The notes beneath the pieces are model-generated. The model worked only from the letters and a program-made list of their open reading frames with translations. It did not search any database and was not told the origin of the DNA. Of a stretch of DNA of 64,000 bases, positions 1-9,800 are shown in pieces; within the stretch, counting starts at the first letter, position 1; each line of letters begins with the position of its first letter. Origin of the DNA: Synechocystis salina LEGE 00031 (lineage in GTDB: Bacteria; Cyanobacteriota; Cyanobacteriia; Cyanobacteriales; Microcystaceae); NCBI RefSeq assembly GCF_015207985.1, contig NZ_JADEVV010000015.1, forward strand, positions 1-64,000, in the 5' to 3' direction. Both the position numbers and the translations under genes were made by a program.

Positions 1-231
1 AATAAAAACCCCGGCCCCTACCCCTACCATCAGGGCCAAGGAATTGCGGATATATTCAGCCAAAACGGTTTCCCAAAGATGGCTAAAAATTTCTCCCTGC
101 CAGGAAAAAATTCCCAGAAAAACAAAAACCACGGGCACCGCAATCCAAGCGGCGATCAGCAAACTGACCAAAACCCAAATATTGAGGGAAATCTTAGGCG
201 AGGCAGGGGAAGTGGTCAAAAAATTAAACAC
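1..231 (-). CDS. futB: Iron(III) ABC transporter permease, N-terminal part (partial)
   Basis: This is the first ~77 codons of a gene that runs off the left edge of the window. The visible protein has a short polar start and then a hydrophobic segment with the pattern WIAVPVVFVFLG. It continues with FSWQGEIFSHLWETVLAEY and RNSLALMVGVG, which is how the FbpB/ThiP/FutB class of inner-membrane ferric-iron permeases begins. In Synechocystis FutB pairs with the FutA binding proteins and the FutC ATPase. The GTG at 231 is my preferred start; an in-frame TTG at 267 is the alternative, and a stop lies just upstream. A MITE-like palindrome begins 48 bp upstream. The family call is good; the assignment to FutB rather than another permease is inference. 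Confidence 0.6.
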   Translation of the reverse strand, partial: MFNFLTTSPASPKISLNIWVLVSLLIAAWIAVPVVFVFLGIFSWQGEIFSHLWETVLAEYIRNSLALMVGVGAGVFI

Positions 232-278
232 GGCGAACCAAACACAGAGATGAAGCTGGGTTATCAAAGATCGATCTA

Positions 279-390
279 AGAGCCTGTTTGGAAAGTTTTA
301 TTCCGCCCCCTAAATCCCCCAATACTGGGGGACTTTCGCTCAGTTTCCCCCCAAATTTGGGGGGGCAGGGGGGCTTTTCAAACATGTTCT
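279..390. repeat. MITE-like palindromic element, 112 bp
   Basis: The ends are a 17-bp imperfect inverted repeat: AGAGCCTGTTTGGAAAG at 279-295 and, reversed, AGAACATGTTTGAAAAG at 374-390 (14 of 17 identical). Inside are nested C-run/G-run palindromes, such as CCCCCAATACTGGGGG and a CCCCCCAAATTTGGGGGG core. It has no coding capacity. It sits between the futB start and the DUF7219 gene. One end motif (AGAGCCTGTTTG) recurs alone at 53520-53531. Confidence 0.5.
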
Positions 391-409
391 AAAAGATTTA
401 AGGTAAAGC

Positions 410-679
410 TTAACTGCTGGGGGGATCGGTGGGTTTAAAAGGGTCCTCCCCAATGCCCAATTCTTTTTTGCTTTCCTTCAGACTTTTCCAAAGTCGTTTG
501 ATTCTTTCATAGGCTTCCATGGTTTCAATTTTACCTGCGGTCTCCAGATTGCAGATAACGCTGACTTTTTGGGCGAATTCCTGCAAATTTGCATTAAAAA
601 CCAACTTTTCCGGCTTGAAATCCCCATAATATTTACTCTTGGGATAGAGGAATGCGTCTTTTTCCGGATTATCAGCCAT
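410..679 (-). CDS. DUF7219-type small cyanobacterial protein
   Basis: An 89-residue acidic soluble protein with no signal peptide or membrane segment. The N-terminal half carries FLYPKSKYYGDFKPEKLVFN, then NLQEFAQKVSVICNLETAGK, followed by a helical region EAYERIKRLWKSLKESKKEL. This matches my memory of the conserved cyanobacterial DUF7219 family in length and motif order. No function is known to me. A 35-codon open frame ends 10 bp upstream on the same strand and could be a leader. The gene is separated from futB by the palindromic element. Confidence 0.65.
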   Translation of the reverse strand: MADNPEKDAFLYPKSKYYGDFKPEKLVFNANLQEFAQKVSVICNLETAGKIETMEAYERIKRLWKSLKESKKELGIGEDPFKPTDPPSS

Positions 680-856
680 ATTATCTCTTCAACGGGCAAG
701 AACAGTAACCATTGTAGGCGCATTGACCATTTCCTGGGGTCGGAGGGCAAAACAATATCCATCCCAAGCCCATGGCACCCAAGGGTTTTGCCCCATTGTG
801 CCGCAATCTAGCCCAAACTGGGACAATGGTGGTTGTTCCCCTACATTATTTCCATT

Positions 857-1537
857 GTGTTCACTGGCATTATCCAATCCCTCGGTTATCTTTCTGCCCA
901 ACGGGCCGATCGCCTGGAAATTACCCTTGCCCCCGCCGATGCCCACAGGGTTTTGGGGGATATGGAACTGGGGGATAGCATTGCTGTAGATGGAGTTTGC
1001 CTCACCGTAGAGGCGATCGCCCACCAGGGATTTTTGGCCGACGTTTCCCCAGAAACCTTGCAACGCACCACCCTAGGCCGAGCTAAGGAAAGACGTACAG
1101 CGGTCAACATTGAAACTTCCCTCAGAGTTGGGGGAAAAGTGGGGGGGCATTTTGTCTCTGGACATGTGGACGGAGTAGGGCAATTATTGAGCAATGAACA
1201 AACTGATAATGCTTGGTTGCTCAGCTTCGGAGTGGTGGGTAGTTTACAGGGGCAATGGCAACAATATTTAGCTCCCTACCTTGTGCCCAAGGGCAGTATT
1301 GCCGTCAATGGCATCAGTTTAACGGTGGCGGACTGTGGCGAAGACTGGTTTAACGTGGCCGTGATTCCCCACACCTACAGCGAAACCAATTTACAGTTAC
1401 TGCAACCGGGGGATTGGGTAAATTTGGAGGGGGATATTCTAGGTAAATATGCAGCCCGATTTTTGTCCCGAGGCCAAGCAATGGGTCAGACGAAAGATAT
1501 CGACCTAGCATTTTTGCATGAACATGGCTACGGCTAA
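857..1537 (+). CDS. ribE: Riboflavin synthase, alpha subunit
   Basis: Catalyses dismutation of two 6,7-dimethyl-8-ribityllumazine molecules to riboflavin and a pyrimidinedione, the last step of flavin synthesis in the cytosol. The protein begins (V/M)FTGIIQSLG, the family's invariant start, so I place initiation at the GTG at 857 although the frame is open to 833. Two tandem lumazine-binding repeats are visible: the first with VDGVCLTVEA and GGHFVSGHVDGVG, the second with VNGISLTVADCGEDWFNV and HTYSETNL. The length (226 residues) is normal. The pentapeptide-repeat gene follows on the same strand after 118 bp. Confidence 0.92.
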   Translation: MFTGIIQSLGYLSAQRADRLEITLAPADAHRVLGDMELGDSIAVDGVCLTVEAIAHQGFLADVSPETLQRTTLGRAKERRTAVNIETSLRVGGKVGGHFVSGHVDGVGQLLSNEQTDNAWLLSFGVVGSLQGQWQQYLAPYLVPKGSIAVNGISLTVADCGEDWFNVAVIPHTYSETNLQLLQPGDWVNLEGDILGKYAARFLSRGQAMGQTKDIDLAFLHEHGYG

Positions 1538-1655
1538 GATTATGATTGCAAAGTTCAGATCGATCCATTGAATCCAACTTTGGACGCCCCAAATTGTCTT
1601 TGCCTCACCGGATTGTTTTGCTAGGCTGGGGAAAGATTCTGCAAAATTTGCCCCT

Positions 1656-2165
1656 ATGTTTTCTTTGCTTTTTTCTGGCTGGCGGCGATGGCTCCAAATT
1701 CTCGTCCTGGCGATCGCCTTGGTGTTGCTCTGGGCTCCGTCAGTGCTGGCCCAAGCCAATACGGTTAACTACACCTACGGAGATTTGGCCCGATCAGATT
1801 TCTCCCACCAGGACTTAAATAAGGCCGTATTTGCGGCGGCAGATTTGCGGGAAAGCAATTTTGAGGGTAGTGATCTCACTTTTTCCATTTTGACCGATGC
1901 GGTTTTTCTCCATGCCAATCTACGGGGAGCTAACTTGAGTGGTTCCCTGGTGGACCGAGTTACTCTGGATTTTGCCGACCTGCGGGATACCATTTTCACC
2001 GAGGCGATCGCCACCCGTACCCGTTTTTACGACACCGATATCACCGGGGCAGATTTCAGCGATGCAGTGATCGATGCCTACCAAGTCAAGCTCATGTGTG
2101 AACGGGCGGAAGGAGTTAACCCAGTGACAGGGGTGGCCACCAGGGACAGTTTGGGTTGCAGATAA
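1656..2165 (+). CDS. Exported (lumenal-type) pentapeptide-repeat protein
   Basis: A 169-residue protein with an N-terminal signal segment: a basic GWRRWLQ, a hydrophobic [14 protein letters not shown], then a cleavage-like VLAQA. Residues ~45-140 are A(D/N)Lxx pentapeptide repeats such as [23 protein letters not shown] and ADFSDA, which build a right-handed quadrilateral beta helix. The tail [22 protein letters not shown] with paired cysteines resembles that of small thylakoid-lumen pentapeptide proteins. No enzymatic motif is present. Export is predicted from sequence; the choice of lumen over periplasm is inference. Confidence 0.75.
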   Translation: MFSLLFSGWRRWLQILVLAIALVLLWAPSVLAQANTVNYTYGDLARSDFSHQDLNKAVFAAADLRESNFEGSDLTFSILTDAVFLHANLRGANLSGSLVDRVTLDFADLRDTIFTEAIATRTRFYDTDITGADFSDAVIDAYQVKLMCERAEGVNPVTGVATRDSLGCR

Positions 2166-2266
2166 TTAACAGATAGTTAAAAGTGTCTAAAACTGGTTAA
2201 TGTAATTTGAAAATTTTGGGTAAATTTTGTCAGTATTTTGGCAATCTATTTTGACTACTTTAAACT

Positions 2267-2752
2267 TTAAATCTTTTCAACAACATCCTCCCAAGAGCTA
2301 TAAATTGCCGCCTGGCCACGGTAAATACCATCAGCATCGTGGAGGTTCCAAACGGTAACATTTTTAATCCAAAAGCGACGTCCCCCCTTGGCAATGCGAA
2401 TGCCTTGGTAATTTTCCATAAAACCCTGACTAGTAACGGCATCTAACAATTTTTGTCGTTCTATTTGGTTCGGAACTTCCGCAGACTGACGGGAAGGTAA
2501 TTGGCAAAATTCTGTCCAGGGCAATTCAAATAGTTTTTGGGCGGCAAGATTAGCGTAGTTAAAAATTGGATCGGGTTCCGTACCATGGGATACCACCACA
2601 TAGGGAGCTTGGTAAATCGCTTCTGCAAAATCTATGCCGGTTAGATCGCTAGGGCCAAAGGTTTTGCCAGTTAAGCGCTCATAGTTTTGACGTAATAAAT
2701 TAATATGGTCTAGATAAAACTGATTACTAGCATCGGGAACTGGGCGGATCAT
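2267..2752 (-). CDS. MEKHLA (PAS-related) domain protein
   Basis: A 161-residue stand-alone MEKHLA domain, a PAS-like sensor fold that also caps plant HD-ZIP III proteins. Typical motifs are YQAPYVVVSHGTEPDPIFNYANLAAQKLFEL, with tryptophans in WTEFCQLPSRQSAEVPNQIERQ and RRFWIKNVTVWNLHD further along. No output domain is attached. It lies 46 bp downstream of the DppC-like permease on the same strand, so it may be the last gene of the era-pilL-C-mannosidase transcript. A ligand cannot be read from the sequence. Confidence 0.75.
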   Translation of the reverse strand: MIRPVPDASNQFYLDHINLLRQNYERLTGKTFGPSDLTGIDFAEAIYQAPYVVVSHGTEPDPIFNYANLAAQKLFELPWTEFCQLPSRQSAEVPNQIERQKLLDAVTSQGFMENYQGIRIAKGGRRFWIKNVTVWNLHDADGIYRGQAAIYSSWEDVVEKI

Positions 2753-2798
2753 AGAGTTTATTTTTAGCTAAATAAGATTAATAAATAGGATTGAATTA

Positions 2799-3701
2799 TT
2801 AACTATTTTTTATGCCAATGCCGTCCCCCAAATAATTAACACTTAAAACGGTAATAAAAATAGCTAAGCCGGGAAAAATTGCCATCAATGGTGCCGTTTC
2901 CAGATAATCCTTGGCGGTGTAAAGCATCTGCCCCCAAGTGGGCACATCCGGAGGAAAACCTAAGCCTAAAAAGCTCAGGGTTGATTCGGTGATAATGGCA
3001 TTACCCACTGCCAAACTAGCGGCCACAATGATTAAATTCAAGACATTGGGCAGCAGATGACGCCAAATAATATGATTAGAGCCCGCTCCCATGGCGATCG
3101 CCGCTTTGACAAATTCCATTTCCCGTAGGCGTAAAATATTGCCCCGTACCAACCGAGCCACACTCATCCAATTGAGCAAACCAATGAGCAAAACCACCAA
3201 AATAAAAATGCCTTTTTCAGGGGACGTGGCCCTGGTAACCGGCTCCCGAAATAAATAGACCACCAACAACACCAAAGGCAATTGGGGCAAGGCTAAGAAC
3301 AGATCTGTAATGCGCATTAATATCACATCCCACCAACCACCAAAATAACCGGCGATCGCCCCGATTAAGGTGCCCAAAGTGAGGGAAACTGCCATAGCAT
3401 TCAGCCCCACCGCCAAGGAAATTCGGCCACCGATAAGTAAGCGAGCCAATTGATCTTGCCCCAAATCATTAGTTCCCAGGGGATGTTGCCAACTAGGGGC
3501 GGCCGCTGTTTGAGTAAAATCAATTTGGTCGATGGGAACCCGATAAAAGATCGGACCAAAAACCACCGCCAAAACAATTATGATCAGGGCAATTAAGCTC
3601 AAGGAAGCTAACGGCTTTTGCCAAATAATTTTTTTGAACCTGAAACTTGTCTGGCGATCGCTGACAGGCGATGGATTGGAAACGGGTAAATTCTTAGTCA
3701 T
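2799..3701 (-). CDS. DppC-type peptide ABC transporter permease
   Basis: An inner-membrane permease of the BPD_transp_1 family, DppC/OppC class. It shows an N-terminal membrane segment (residues ~27-50), the periplasmic stretch HPLGTNDLGQDQLARLLIGGRISLAVG, five further hydrophobic segments, and the EAA loop around ATAxGAG, seen here as KAAIAMGAGSNHIIWRHLLPNV, followed by STLSFLGLGFPPDVPTWGQML. The ATG at 3701 overlaps the mannosidase stop by 8 bp, so I prefer it to the upstream in-frame start at 3722. No partner permease, ATPase or binding protein is adjacent, so the substrate is unknown; a peptide or glyco-conjugate is possible. Confidence 0.88.
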   Translation of the reverse strand: MTKNLPVSNPSPVSDRQTSFRFKKIIWQKPLASLSLIALIIIVLAVVFGPIFYRVPIDQIDFTQTAAAPSWQHPLGTNDLGQDQLARLLIGGRISLAVGLNAMAVSLTLGTLIGAIAGYFGGWWDVILMRITDLFLALPQLPLVLLVVYLFREPVTRATSPEKGIFILVVLLIGLLNWMSVARLVRGNILRLREMEFVKAAIAMGAGSNHIIWRHLLPNVLNLIIVAASLAVGNAIITESTLSFLGLGFPPDVPTWGQMLYTAKDYLETAPLMAIFPGLAIFITVLSVNYLGDGIGIKNS

Positions 3702-6700
3702 GGGCGAGGGAAACACTAACAATTTGCCAAGGATTAACCGTATTGTCTCCTGGTTGGGGTTCTTCCAACAGATTTACGTTGGTTTGAATATGGTGGTCAC
3801 AAATTGTGGTGACACCTAACTGGGCAGATTTTCCGATAGTTTCATAGCAACGCATTATCCAATTTTTTGGGTTATCTTCCTGTCGCTTCAGGGCCATTAA
3901 ACAAAGATTTTCACTACCAATGGTCAACCAAGGTTTGCCTAACCATGGTTCTGACTGATTTGATATTGCATTTAAATTCTTAGGAAAATAAGACCTCAAG
4001 GGACGATGAATACCATAACCCATGGCTACCGTTTTTGCCGATCGCCAATCTCCTGGGTGAGGATAAAAGTAATAACTAAATTGATGTTTGCCTCGGTCAG
4101 TGTTGGCATCTGGCCACACACTACTACGCAAAAGTGTTAAGCGCATTAAATTCTCTTTGACATCACAGCCATATTTGCAATTGTTCAGCAGACTAACACC
4201 ATAACTTTGTGTTTGATCGGTTAAAGAAAACCAATGTTGGTGGGGCACTTCCCATTGCGCTTTTTCCATCTCCGTTTGGGGATTAATCGGGCGATCGACC
4301 ACAGCACAGGGAGCTTCCGTAGTAAAAAATTCACCGTACAAAGCCACAGGAAAAGCCGCTTTCACCATCACATGGGTTTCTTGCCAATCCACTACTGTTT
4401 TTATTTCCAGTAACGGAGAATCTTTGGTTAAGCAATAGTCCTGGATGAAAACCGATTGTTGAAATTTTCTTGTCACCCGCAAACGCCAACGCAGGGGACC
4501 TTGTTCCAACCATTGGTGATTAATTAATTGGGCAGAGGGTAAAGAGTATTGCTCGTAATCAGGATCAATATTCCAGGCATCCCAATATTGGCCCTGGTCT
4601 CGGAAAAATTGTAATTGATTACCATGGCCAGCTAAAACTTGACGATGGTTAACCAAATCATCAATGCTGATTATTTCGCCACTCTCCGGACTAATTTCAA
4701 CTTTTAAGCAACCATTATCTAGAATAGTTTCTTGATTAAAAACTTGAGATTGTTGATTATCTGATGGAATTTCTTCACACTGCAACCAGTAACCAATACA
4801 GGTTAAAGAAGGCGAATTAACTACAAATAATAAGGTGTCTGACGCTGTTAATTGAGTATCAATTAATCTCTCATTTTGCCAATCATAAACTTGATATTTT
4901 TTACCTGGCTGAACTGGAATTTCTACCAACTGATTCTGCGGCCAATGAAGAGGATTAAAAATCAATAAAGGTATGTTTTCATCAGTCGGATTATAAGGAT
5001 ATTTAACTTGGCTACTGAGGCTAGCTAGAGATTGATTAATAATTTCATGACTAGTTTGATAAACTTCTTGCCAAGCTTGATTAGCCGTAACAAAAACTTC
5101 AGGAATAGATGTGCCTGGCAAAATATCGTGAAATTGATTGAGTAAAACTTTCTTCCAAGCTGATTCTAGTTGAATTTGCGGATATTCATAATTGCCTAAC
5201 CAGCTAGCAAAACTACTCCAAAGTTCTGCTTCGTACAGTAAATGCTCACATTGGCGATTATAAAACTTCTGGTCACCATGGACAGTGAAACAACCCCGAT
5301 GTAATTCTAAATATAATTCCCTCTCCCACACAGGAAAAGATTGATCCGATGGTAGGTCTTGCCTGATTCTAGCCAAAAAATTCTCCGCCGTTCCGGTGTT
5401 AATGGTCGGAAAAAATTCTGAATTTTGCCACCGTTCCTTCATGCGCCACATATCCCGGCTAGGACCGCCACCATGGTCTCCCACCCCCGGTAACCAGAGG
5501 CATTCCTTCAGTCCAGTTTGATTTTGCCAACGATTAGCATAATTGGCCATGGGTAAAGGTTGATTGTCCATCACCCCCGCTAAATTGGGCGGTGCCATCA
5601 CAGTGAAAATTTCGGTCCCATCCGGCGATCGCCAGTGGAAAGCCCCGTGGGGAAAGGGATTGGTATCGTTCCAGTGGAGTTTACCCGTAACAAAATAATC
5701 TATCCCGCCCTGACGAAAAATTTGGGGCAACTGACCACAAAAACCAAAACTATCAGGAAGCCAACCAACTTTACTGGTCTGACCGAATTTCCTCTGAAAA
5801 TACCTCTGGCCGTAAAGCAATTGTCTAGCTAAAGATTCGCCGCTAATAATATTTACTTCCGGTTCTACCCACATACCCCCCAATAGCTCCCAGTTTCCCT
5901 TTGCAACTGCCATTTGAATTTGCTTAAATAACTCTGGTCTATTCGCTTCGATCCATTCATATAAAACTGGACTGGTGTGGCCAAACACTAAATCGGGAAA
6001 TTCCCGTTGCAAATTAATTACAGAAAGGAAAGTTCTTTCTCCCACTTCCCAGGTTTCCTCCAGGGGCCAAAGCCAAGCCATATCCAAATGGGCATGGCCT
6101 AATAAATTCATTTGTTGCCGTTTCAAGCCCTCAGTTAATGGCAATAATTTTTGACGCAACACCATTAACGATTGATCAAACGCACTTTGATCAGTAACCT
6201 GTTCCCACAAAATTTTTTCTAGAACTTGGCTAACTATAGCTACGTTTTCTGGTTCAAATTGGGTTAAATACAAACTTAACACTTCAATTTCATCAGCAAT
6301 AAACCCCGGATCTAATGCTGGATATTGCCGCTCAAATATTAATTGAGATTGCATTAATCCGCCAATGTCATGGCTAGGACTGGTTAACTTTAATGCTACG
6401 TTGAAAGTTTCACCAATTTGGCTATTATCAGTTAATAAAATTCGGGCTTTTGAGTCAAATAAATCCCCCGCTTGGACCAACTTACCATTGACAAAAATTT
6501 GGGCATTCTGAGCCCACCAAGTTAAGGCTAGCCTTAATGTCAAACCTTCTAACGGATAATCTGCTAAAGCTTTAGAAACGGTAAAAGTCTGGGCAAACCA
6601 TTGGATTTTTTCTCCCTTTTCCCAAACCAAATAGCCTTTTTCATTGACTTTTCCCAAGGGATAACTGCGCCAATCTACAATTTCCCAAGGAGCAGAAGGT

Positions 6701-6807
6701 AAACAATGCCAATGGTGCTGACAATCTTGCCGACAGAAACGCCTTAGTTGTTCCAGTACCAGGGCAATGCTAATCTCCGGTAGTAATGAATTTGATGATT
6801 CTGCCAT
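3694..6807 (-). CDS. GH38 alpha-mannosidase
   Basis: A 1037-residue glycoside hydrolase of family 38. The metal and catalytic site starts at LGHAHLDMAWLWPLEETWEVG (residue ~245), with the zinc-binding HxHxD. The nucleophile region is VGWLPDSFGFCGQLPQIF, where D is the expected catalytic nucleophile. The central helical domain has LLNQFHDILPGTSI, and the C-terminal half is beta-rich. No signal peptide is visible, so it should be cytosolic and trim or recycle mannosides. Its ATG overlaps the pilL-C stop as TAATG, and its stop overlaps the permease start, so the three genes are translationally coupled. A glycosidase inside a chemotaxis-kinase operon is unusual. Confidence 0.92.
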   Translation of the reverse strand: MAESSNSLLPEISIALVLEQLRRFCRQDCQHHWHCLPSAPWEIVDWRSYPLGKVNEKGYLVWEKGEKIQWFAQTFTVSKALADYPLEGLTLRLALTWWAQNAQIFVNGKLVQAGDLFDSKARILLTDNSQIGETFNVALKLTSPSHDIGGLMQSQLIFERQYPALDPGFIADEIEVLSLYLTQFEPENVAIVSQVLEKILWEQVTDQSAFDQSLMVLRQKLLPLTEGLKRQQMNLLGHAHLDMAWLWPLEETWEVGERTFLSVINLQREFPDLVFGHTSPVLYEWIEANRPELFKQIQMAVAKGNWELLGGMWVEPEVNIISGESLARQLLYGQRYFQRKFGQTSKVGWLPDSFGFCGQLPQIFRQGGIDYFVTGKLHWNDTNPFPHGAFHWRSPDGTEIFTVMAPPNLAGVMDNQPLPMANYANRWQNQTGLKECLWLPGVGDHGGGPSRDMWRMKERWQNSEFFPTINTGTAENFLARIRQDLPSDQSFPVWERELYLELHRGCFTVHGDQKFYNRQCEHLLYEAELWSSFASWLGNYEYPQIQLESAWKKVLLNQFHDILPGTSIPEVFVTANQAWQEVYQTSHEIINQSLASLSSQVKYPYNPTDENIPLLIFNPLHWPQNQLVEIPVQPGKKYQVYDWQNERLIDTQLTASDTLLFVVNSPSLTCIGYWLQCEEIPSDNQQSQVFNQETILDNGCLKVEISPESGEIISIDDLVNHRQVLAGHGNQLQFFRDQGQYWDAWNIDPDYEQYSLPSAQLINHQWLEQGPLRWRLRVTRKFQQSVFIQDYCLTKDSPLLEIKTVVDWQETHVMVKAAFPVALYGEFFTTEAPCAVVDRPINPQTEMEKAQWEVPHQHWFSLTDQTQSYGVSLLNNCKYGCDVKENLMRLTLLRSSVWPDANTDRGKHQFSYYFYPHPGDWRSAKTVAMGYGIHRPLRSYFPKNLNAISNQSEPWLGKPWLTIGSENLCLMALKRQEDNPKNWIMRCYETIGKSAQLGVTTICDHHIQTNVNLLEEPQPGDNTVNPWQIVSVSLAHD

Positions 6808-9800
6808 TATTCATCTGCACTCAGAGCGGCTAGATCCAGTAAGACTTCTCCCTTCATTAACCGTCGACTGGCTTCCAACAAAGTTTCCTCAATGTAGGGC
6901 TTCACAAAGTAACCTTTGGCACCTTTTTCCGCTGCCATACGCTGCATTTTTTGTGCTCCCCGGGAGGTAATCATGGCCACCGGAATACGGGAAAGGTTGG
7001 CATCTTCTTGAATACGCTCCAGCAATTCCAGACCGTTCATGCGGGGCATTTCAATGTCACAGAGAATTAAATCACAGGGCAGGCCTGACTTGAGTTTTTC
7101 CCAGGCATCCTGGCCATCCCGGGCGGTTTCTGTGTGGTAATCGGCTTTTTTAAAGGTCATGGAAAGCATTTCCCGCACCATCACCGAATCATCGATAATT
7201 AACACCGTTGAACGTAGGGTGCCAGGACTATTTTTCACAATGGTGGGAGCTTCTTCAGAGAAGTTGCCCCGGGCTTTTTTGAAACGGGACAGAATGGAAT
7301 TGGTTTTGCGGGTACTGCCAGGAAGTAACACTTCTCCACTCAACATCCGGTTAGCCGCATCCAAAATGTCTTTTTCCGTATAGGGCTTAGTGAAATAACC
7401 CGTTGCCCCTAGTTTGGCCGCCACCTTACGATGGCGATCGGCTCCCCGGGAAGTGAGTAAGGCCACTGGAATGGAGGAGAGTTCTTCGTCTGCTTGTAGT
7501 TCCGACAACAACTCCAAGCCATTTTTACGCGGCATTTCAATGTCACAGAAAACCAAATCACAGGGGAGCCCAGACTTCAACTGGTCCCAGGCTTCTTGCC
7601 CATCTCGGGCCTGTTCCACCCGGAAACCAGCTTTTTTGAAGCTGAGGGATAGCAGTTCCCGCACCGTGATGGAGTCGTCCACAATCAGCACAGTGGGGTC
7701 CATGTGGACTTCATTGGCTGTGGGTGTGAGAGTTTTACGCCATAGTCCGCCACTACTGTCGGTGCGGAGACGACCCTGGGCGATTTCGATCAGTTCCAAA
7801 ACATCGGCAATGGGCATGATGCTGCCATCCCCCCGCACAGTGGCCCCGGCAATACCAGGGGGTTTGGGAATGGGTCCCTCAATCTGTTTGATGACAATTT
7901 CTTCTTCCCCTAGGATCTGGTCAATCTGCAGGGCTAGCAGGTTACCAGAACTGCCCCGGGCGATGATAACCCGCACCACATCTTCCTCTTGCTTGCCGCC
8001 ATACACACTTCCCCGGCTCAATTGACGGTTATAGTTGAGCAAATCTTTGAGGGGATAGAGGGGTAAAAGCAGGGCTTCCTTGCCGTATTTGACGCACTTT
8101 TGACCATCTTCATCGGTGACAATGTCCTTGGGCAGGTAGTCCCTGGTATCTTCTACTCCGTCCATGGGAAAGGCGATGCGAGCCCGATCGCTCAGGCAAC
8201 AAAGGGCTTTGCAAATGCTCAGGGTGAGGGGCAAACGGATGGTAAAAGTGGTGCCCTTACCCACAGTGGAGTCGATGTTAATGGCTCCCCGGATATCAAT
8301 CAGACTGGTACGTACCACGTCCAGACCCACCCCCCTACCGGCAAAGTCGTCTGCCGTATCCTTGGTGCTAAAACCAGCATGGAACAAGAGGTCATAGACT
8401 TCCGATTGGGAGAGGCTCTGGGCCTCCATCCGGGTGATGAGACCCTTTTCAACCGCCTTTTGTTTGACCATTTCTGTGTTGATACCGGCCCCATCATCAG
8501 AGACAGTAATCAGAGTCTGGTTCCCTTGAAGAAAGGCCCGCACGGCGAGATGTCCTTCGGGGGATTTGCCCAATTGTTGCCGTTCCGCTGGGGTTTCAAT
8601 GCCGTGGGTGATGGCATTGTTAACCAAGTGGGTCATGGGGTTGTAGAGGTGCTCCAAAATCATTTTGTCGATCAGCACATCGCCCCCTTCCACTTCCAGG
8701 TTGACTTTTTTATTCAGCTTCATGGACACTTCCCGGATAGCCCGTGGCAGACGATCGGCCGTTTGGGTGAAGGGCACCATGCGGGATTTGGTCATCCCTT
8801 CTTGGAGTTGGGTGGTTACCTGTCTCAGGGTCCTGGCAACTTGATCAGTCTCGTCCACCAGGTACTGAATGTCTGACGCAGACTCCCGCACCCGTACAAT
8901 TAGTTCAATCATCTCCTGGGAAAGTAGATGAAAGCCCGTAAAACGGTCCATTTCCAGGGCATCTAAGGGCTGTTCGTTCATGGTGGAAGAACCGGAGGCT
9001 GTGGCCCTGGCATCGGGGTAGGTCGTTTTCGAGGATTGATAACGGTTGCTGGTGCTGCGACTAGCCAATAGGGCCCCCTCCAGCAAAGTTCTCTCGTATA
9101 AGTCCTGCATACGCCCCCCCACATCGCTGAGGTTTTGGGCCTGGTTAAGCAGATTATCCAAAAATTGCCGCAAACGCTCTTGATCCTGTTCGAGGCGGTT
9201 CCGTTTGACTACTAGTTCCCCAATTAAGTTACTAAGATTGTCCAGTTGTTTAATGGGCACCCGCATGGTCTGCTCAAAACTACGGGATTTAACTTGCCTG
9301 GGCCGGGCAGGTAATCGAGCCCCTCCCATACCGGCTATGCCTCCCCCAAGATTGCTATCCGCTTGTTCCAGCAATGCTTCCAAGTCTTTGAATTCGTCCT
9401 CATCTTCCTCTTCCACAGCCACGGGTAAGCGAAAAGGATGGCTGATGGTGGCAAAGGATTTTTGCGCTGGGGTATCGATGAGGCTTTCTAGTTCAGCAAA
9501 GGAAAAATTCTCGTCCAGGACAGGGGCATCAATCAGTCCATCTAGGTCATCGATCGCCGCAAACAGCATTACTTTGCCTGTGGATGGGGGCGCCGGCTCA
9601 ACACCGGCAAAGGTGTGCAAACCAGGGCTGGTGATGGTGGGCTCAGCATCCCCTACCCCTAGTAAATCCTGCAACTCCGCCAAGTCATGGTCATTGAGGC
9701 CACCACTGGTTTGATAGGCGGGGGCACTGGTTTCGGGAATGGAGGCAAGGGGATCCGCTTCCATCATTTGGTTAATTTCTAGCCAACTGGAGCTTTCAAA

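Noticed and set aside
689-1063. 124-codon minus-strand frame overlapping the ribE start
   Set aside because: Most of it is antisense to the conserved riboflavin synthase N-terminus; only its last 35 codons lie outside, and those are listed separately as a weak finding.
8100-8876. 258-codon plus-strand open frame inside pilL-C
   Set aside because: It is antisense to the ATPase-domain coding region, has no ribosome-binding site and no family resemblance; the minus strand encodes conserved CheA motifs throughout.
9205-9714. Serine-rich 169-codon plus-strand frame in pilL-C
   Set aside because: The composition is that of an antisense frame of an acidic, leucine-rich region; it is not a gene.
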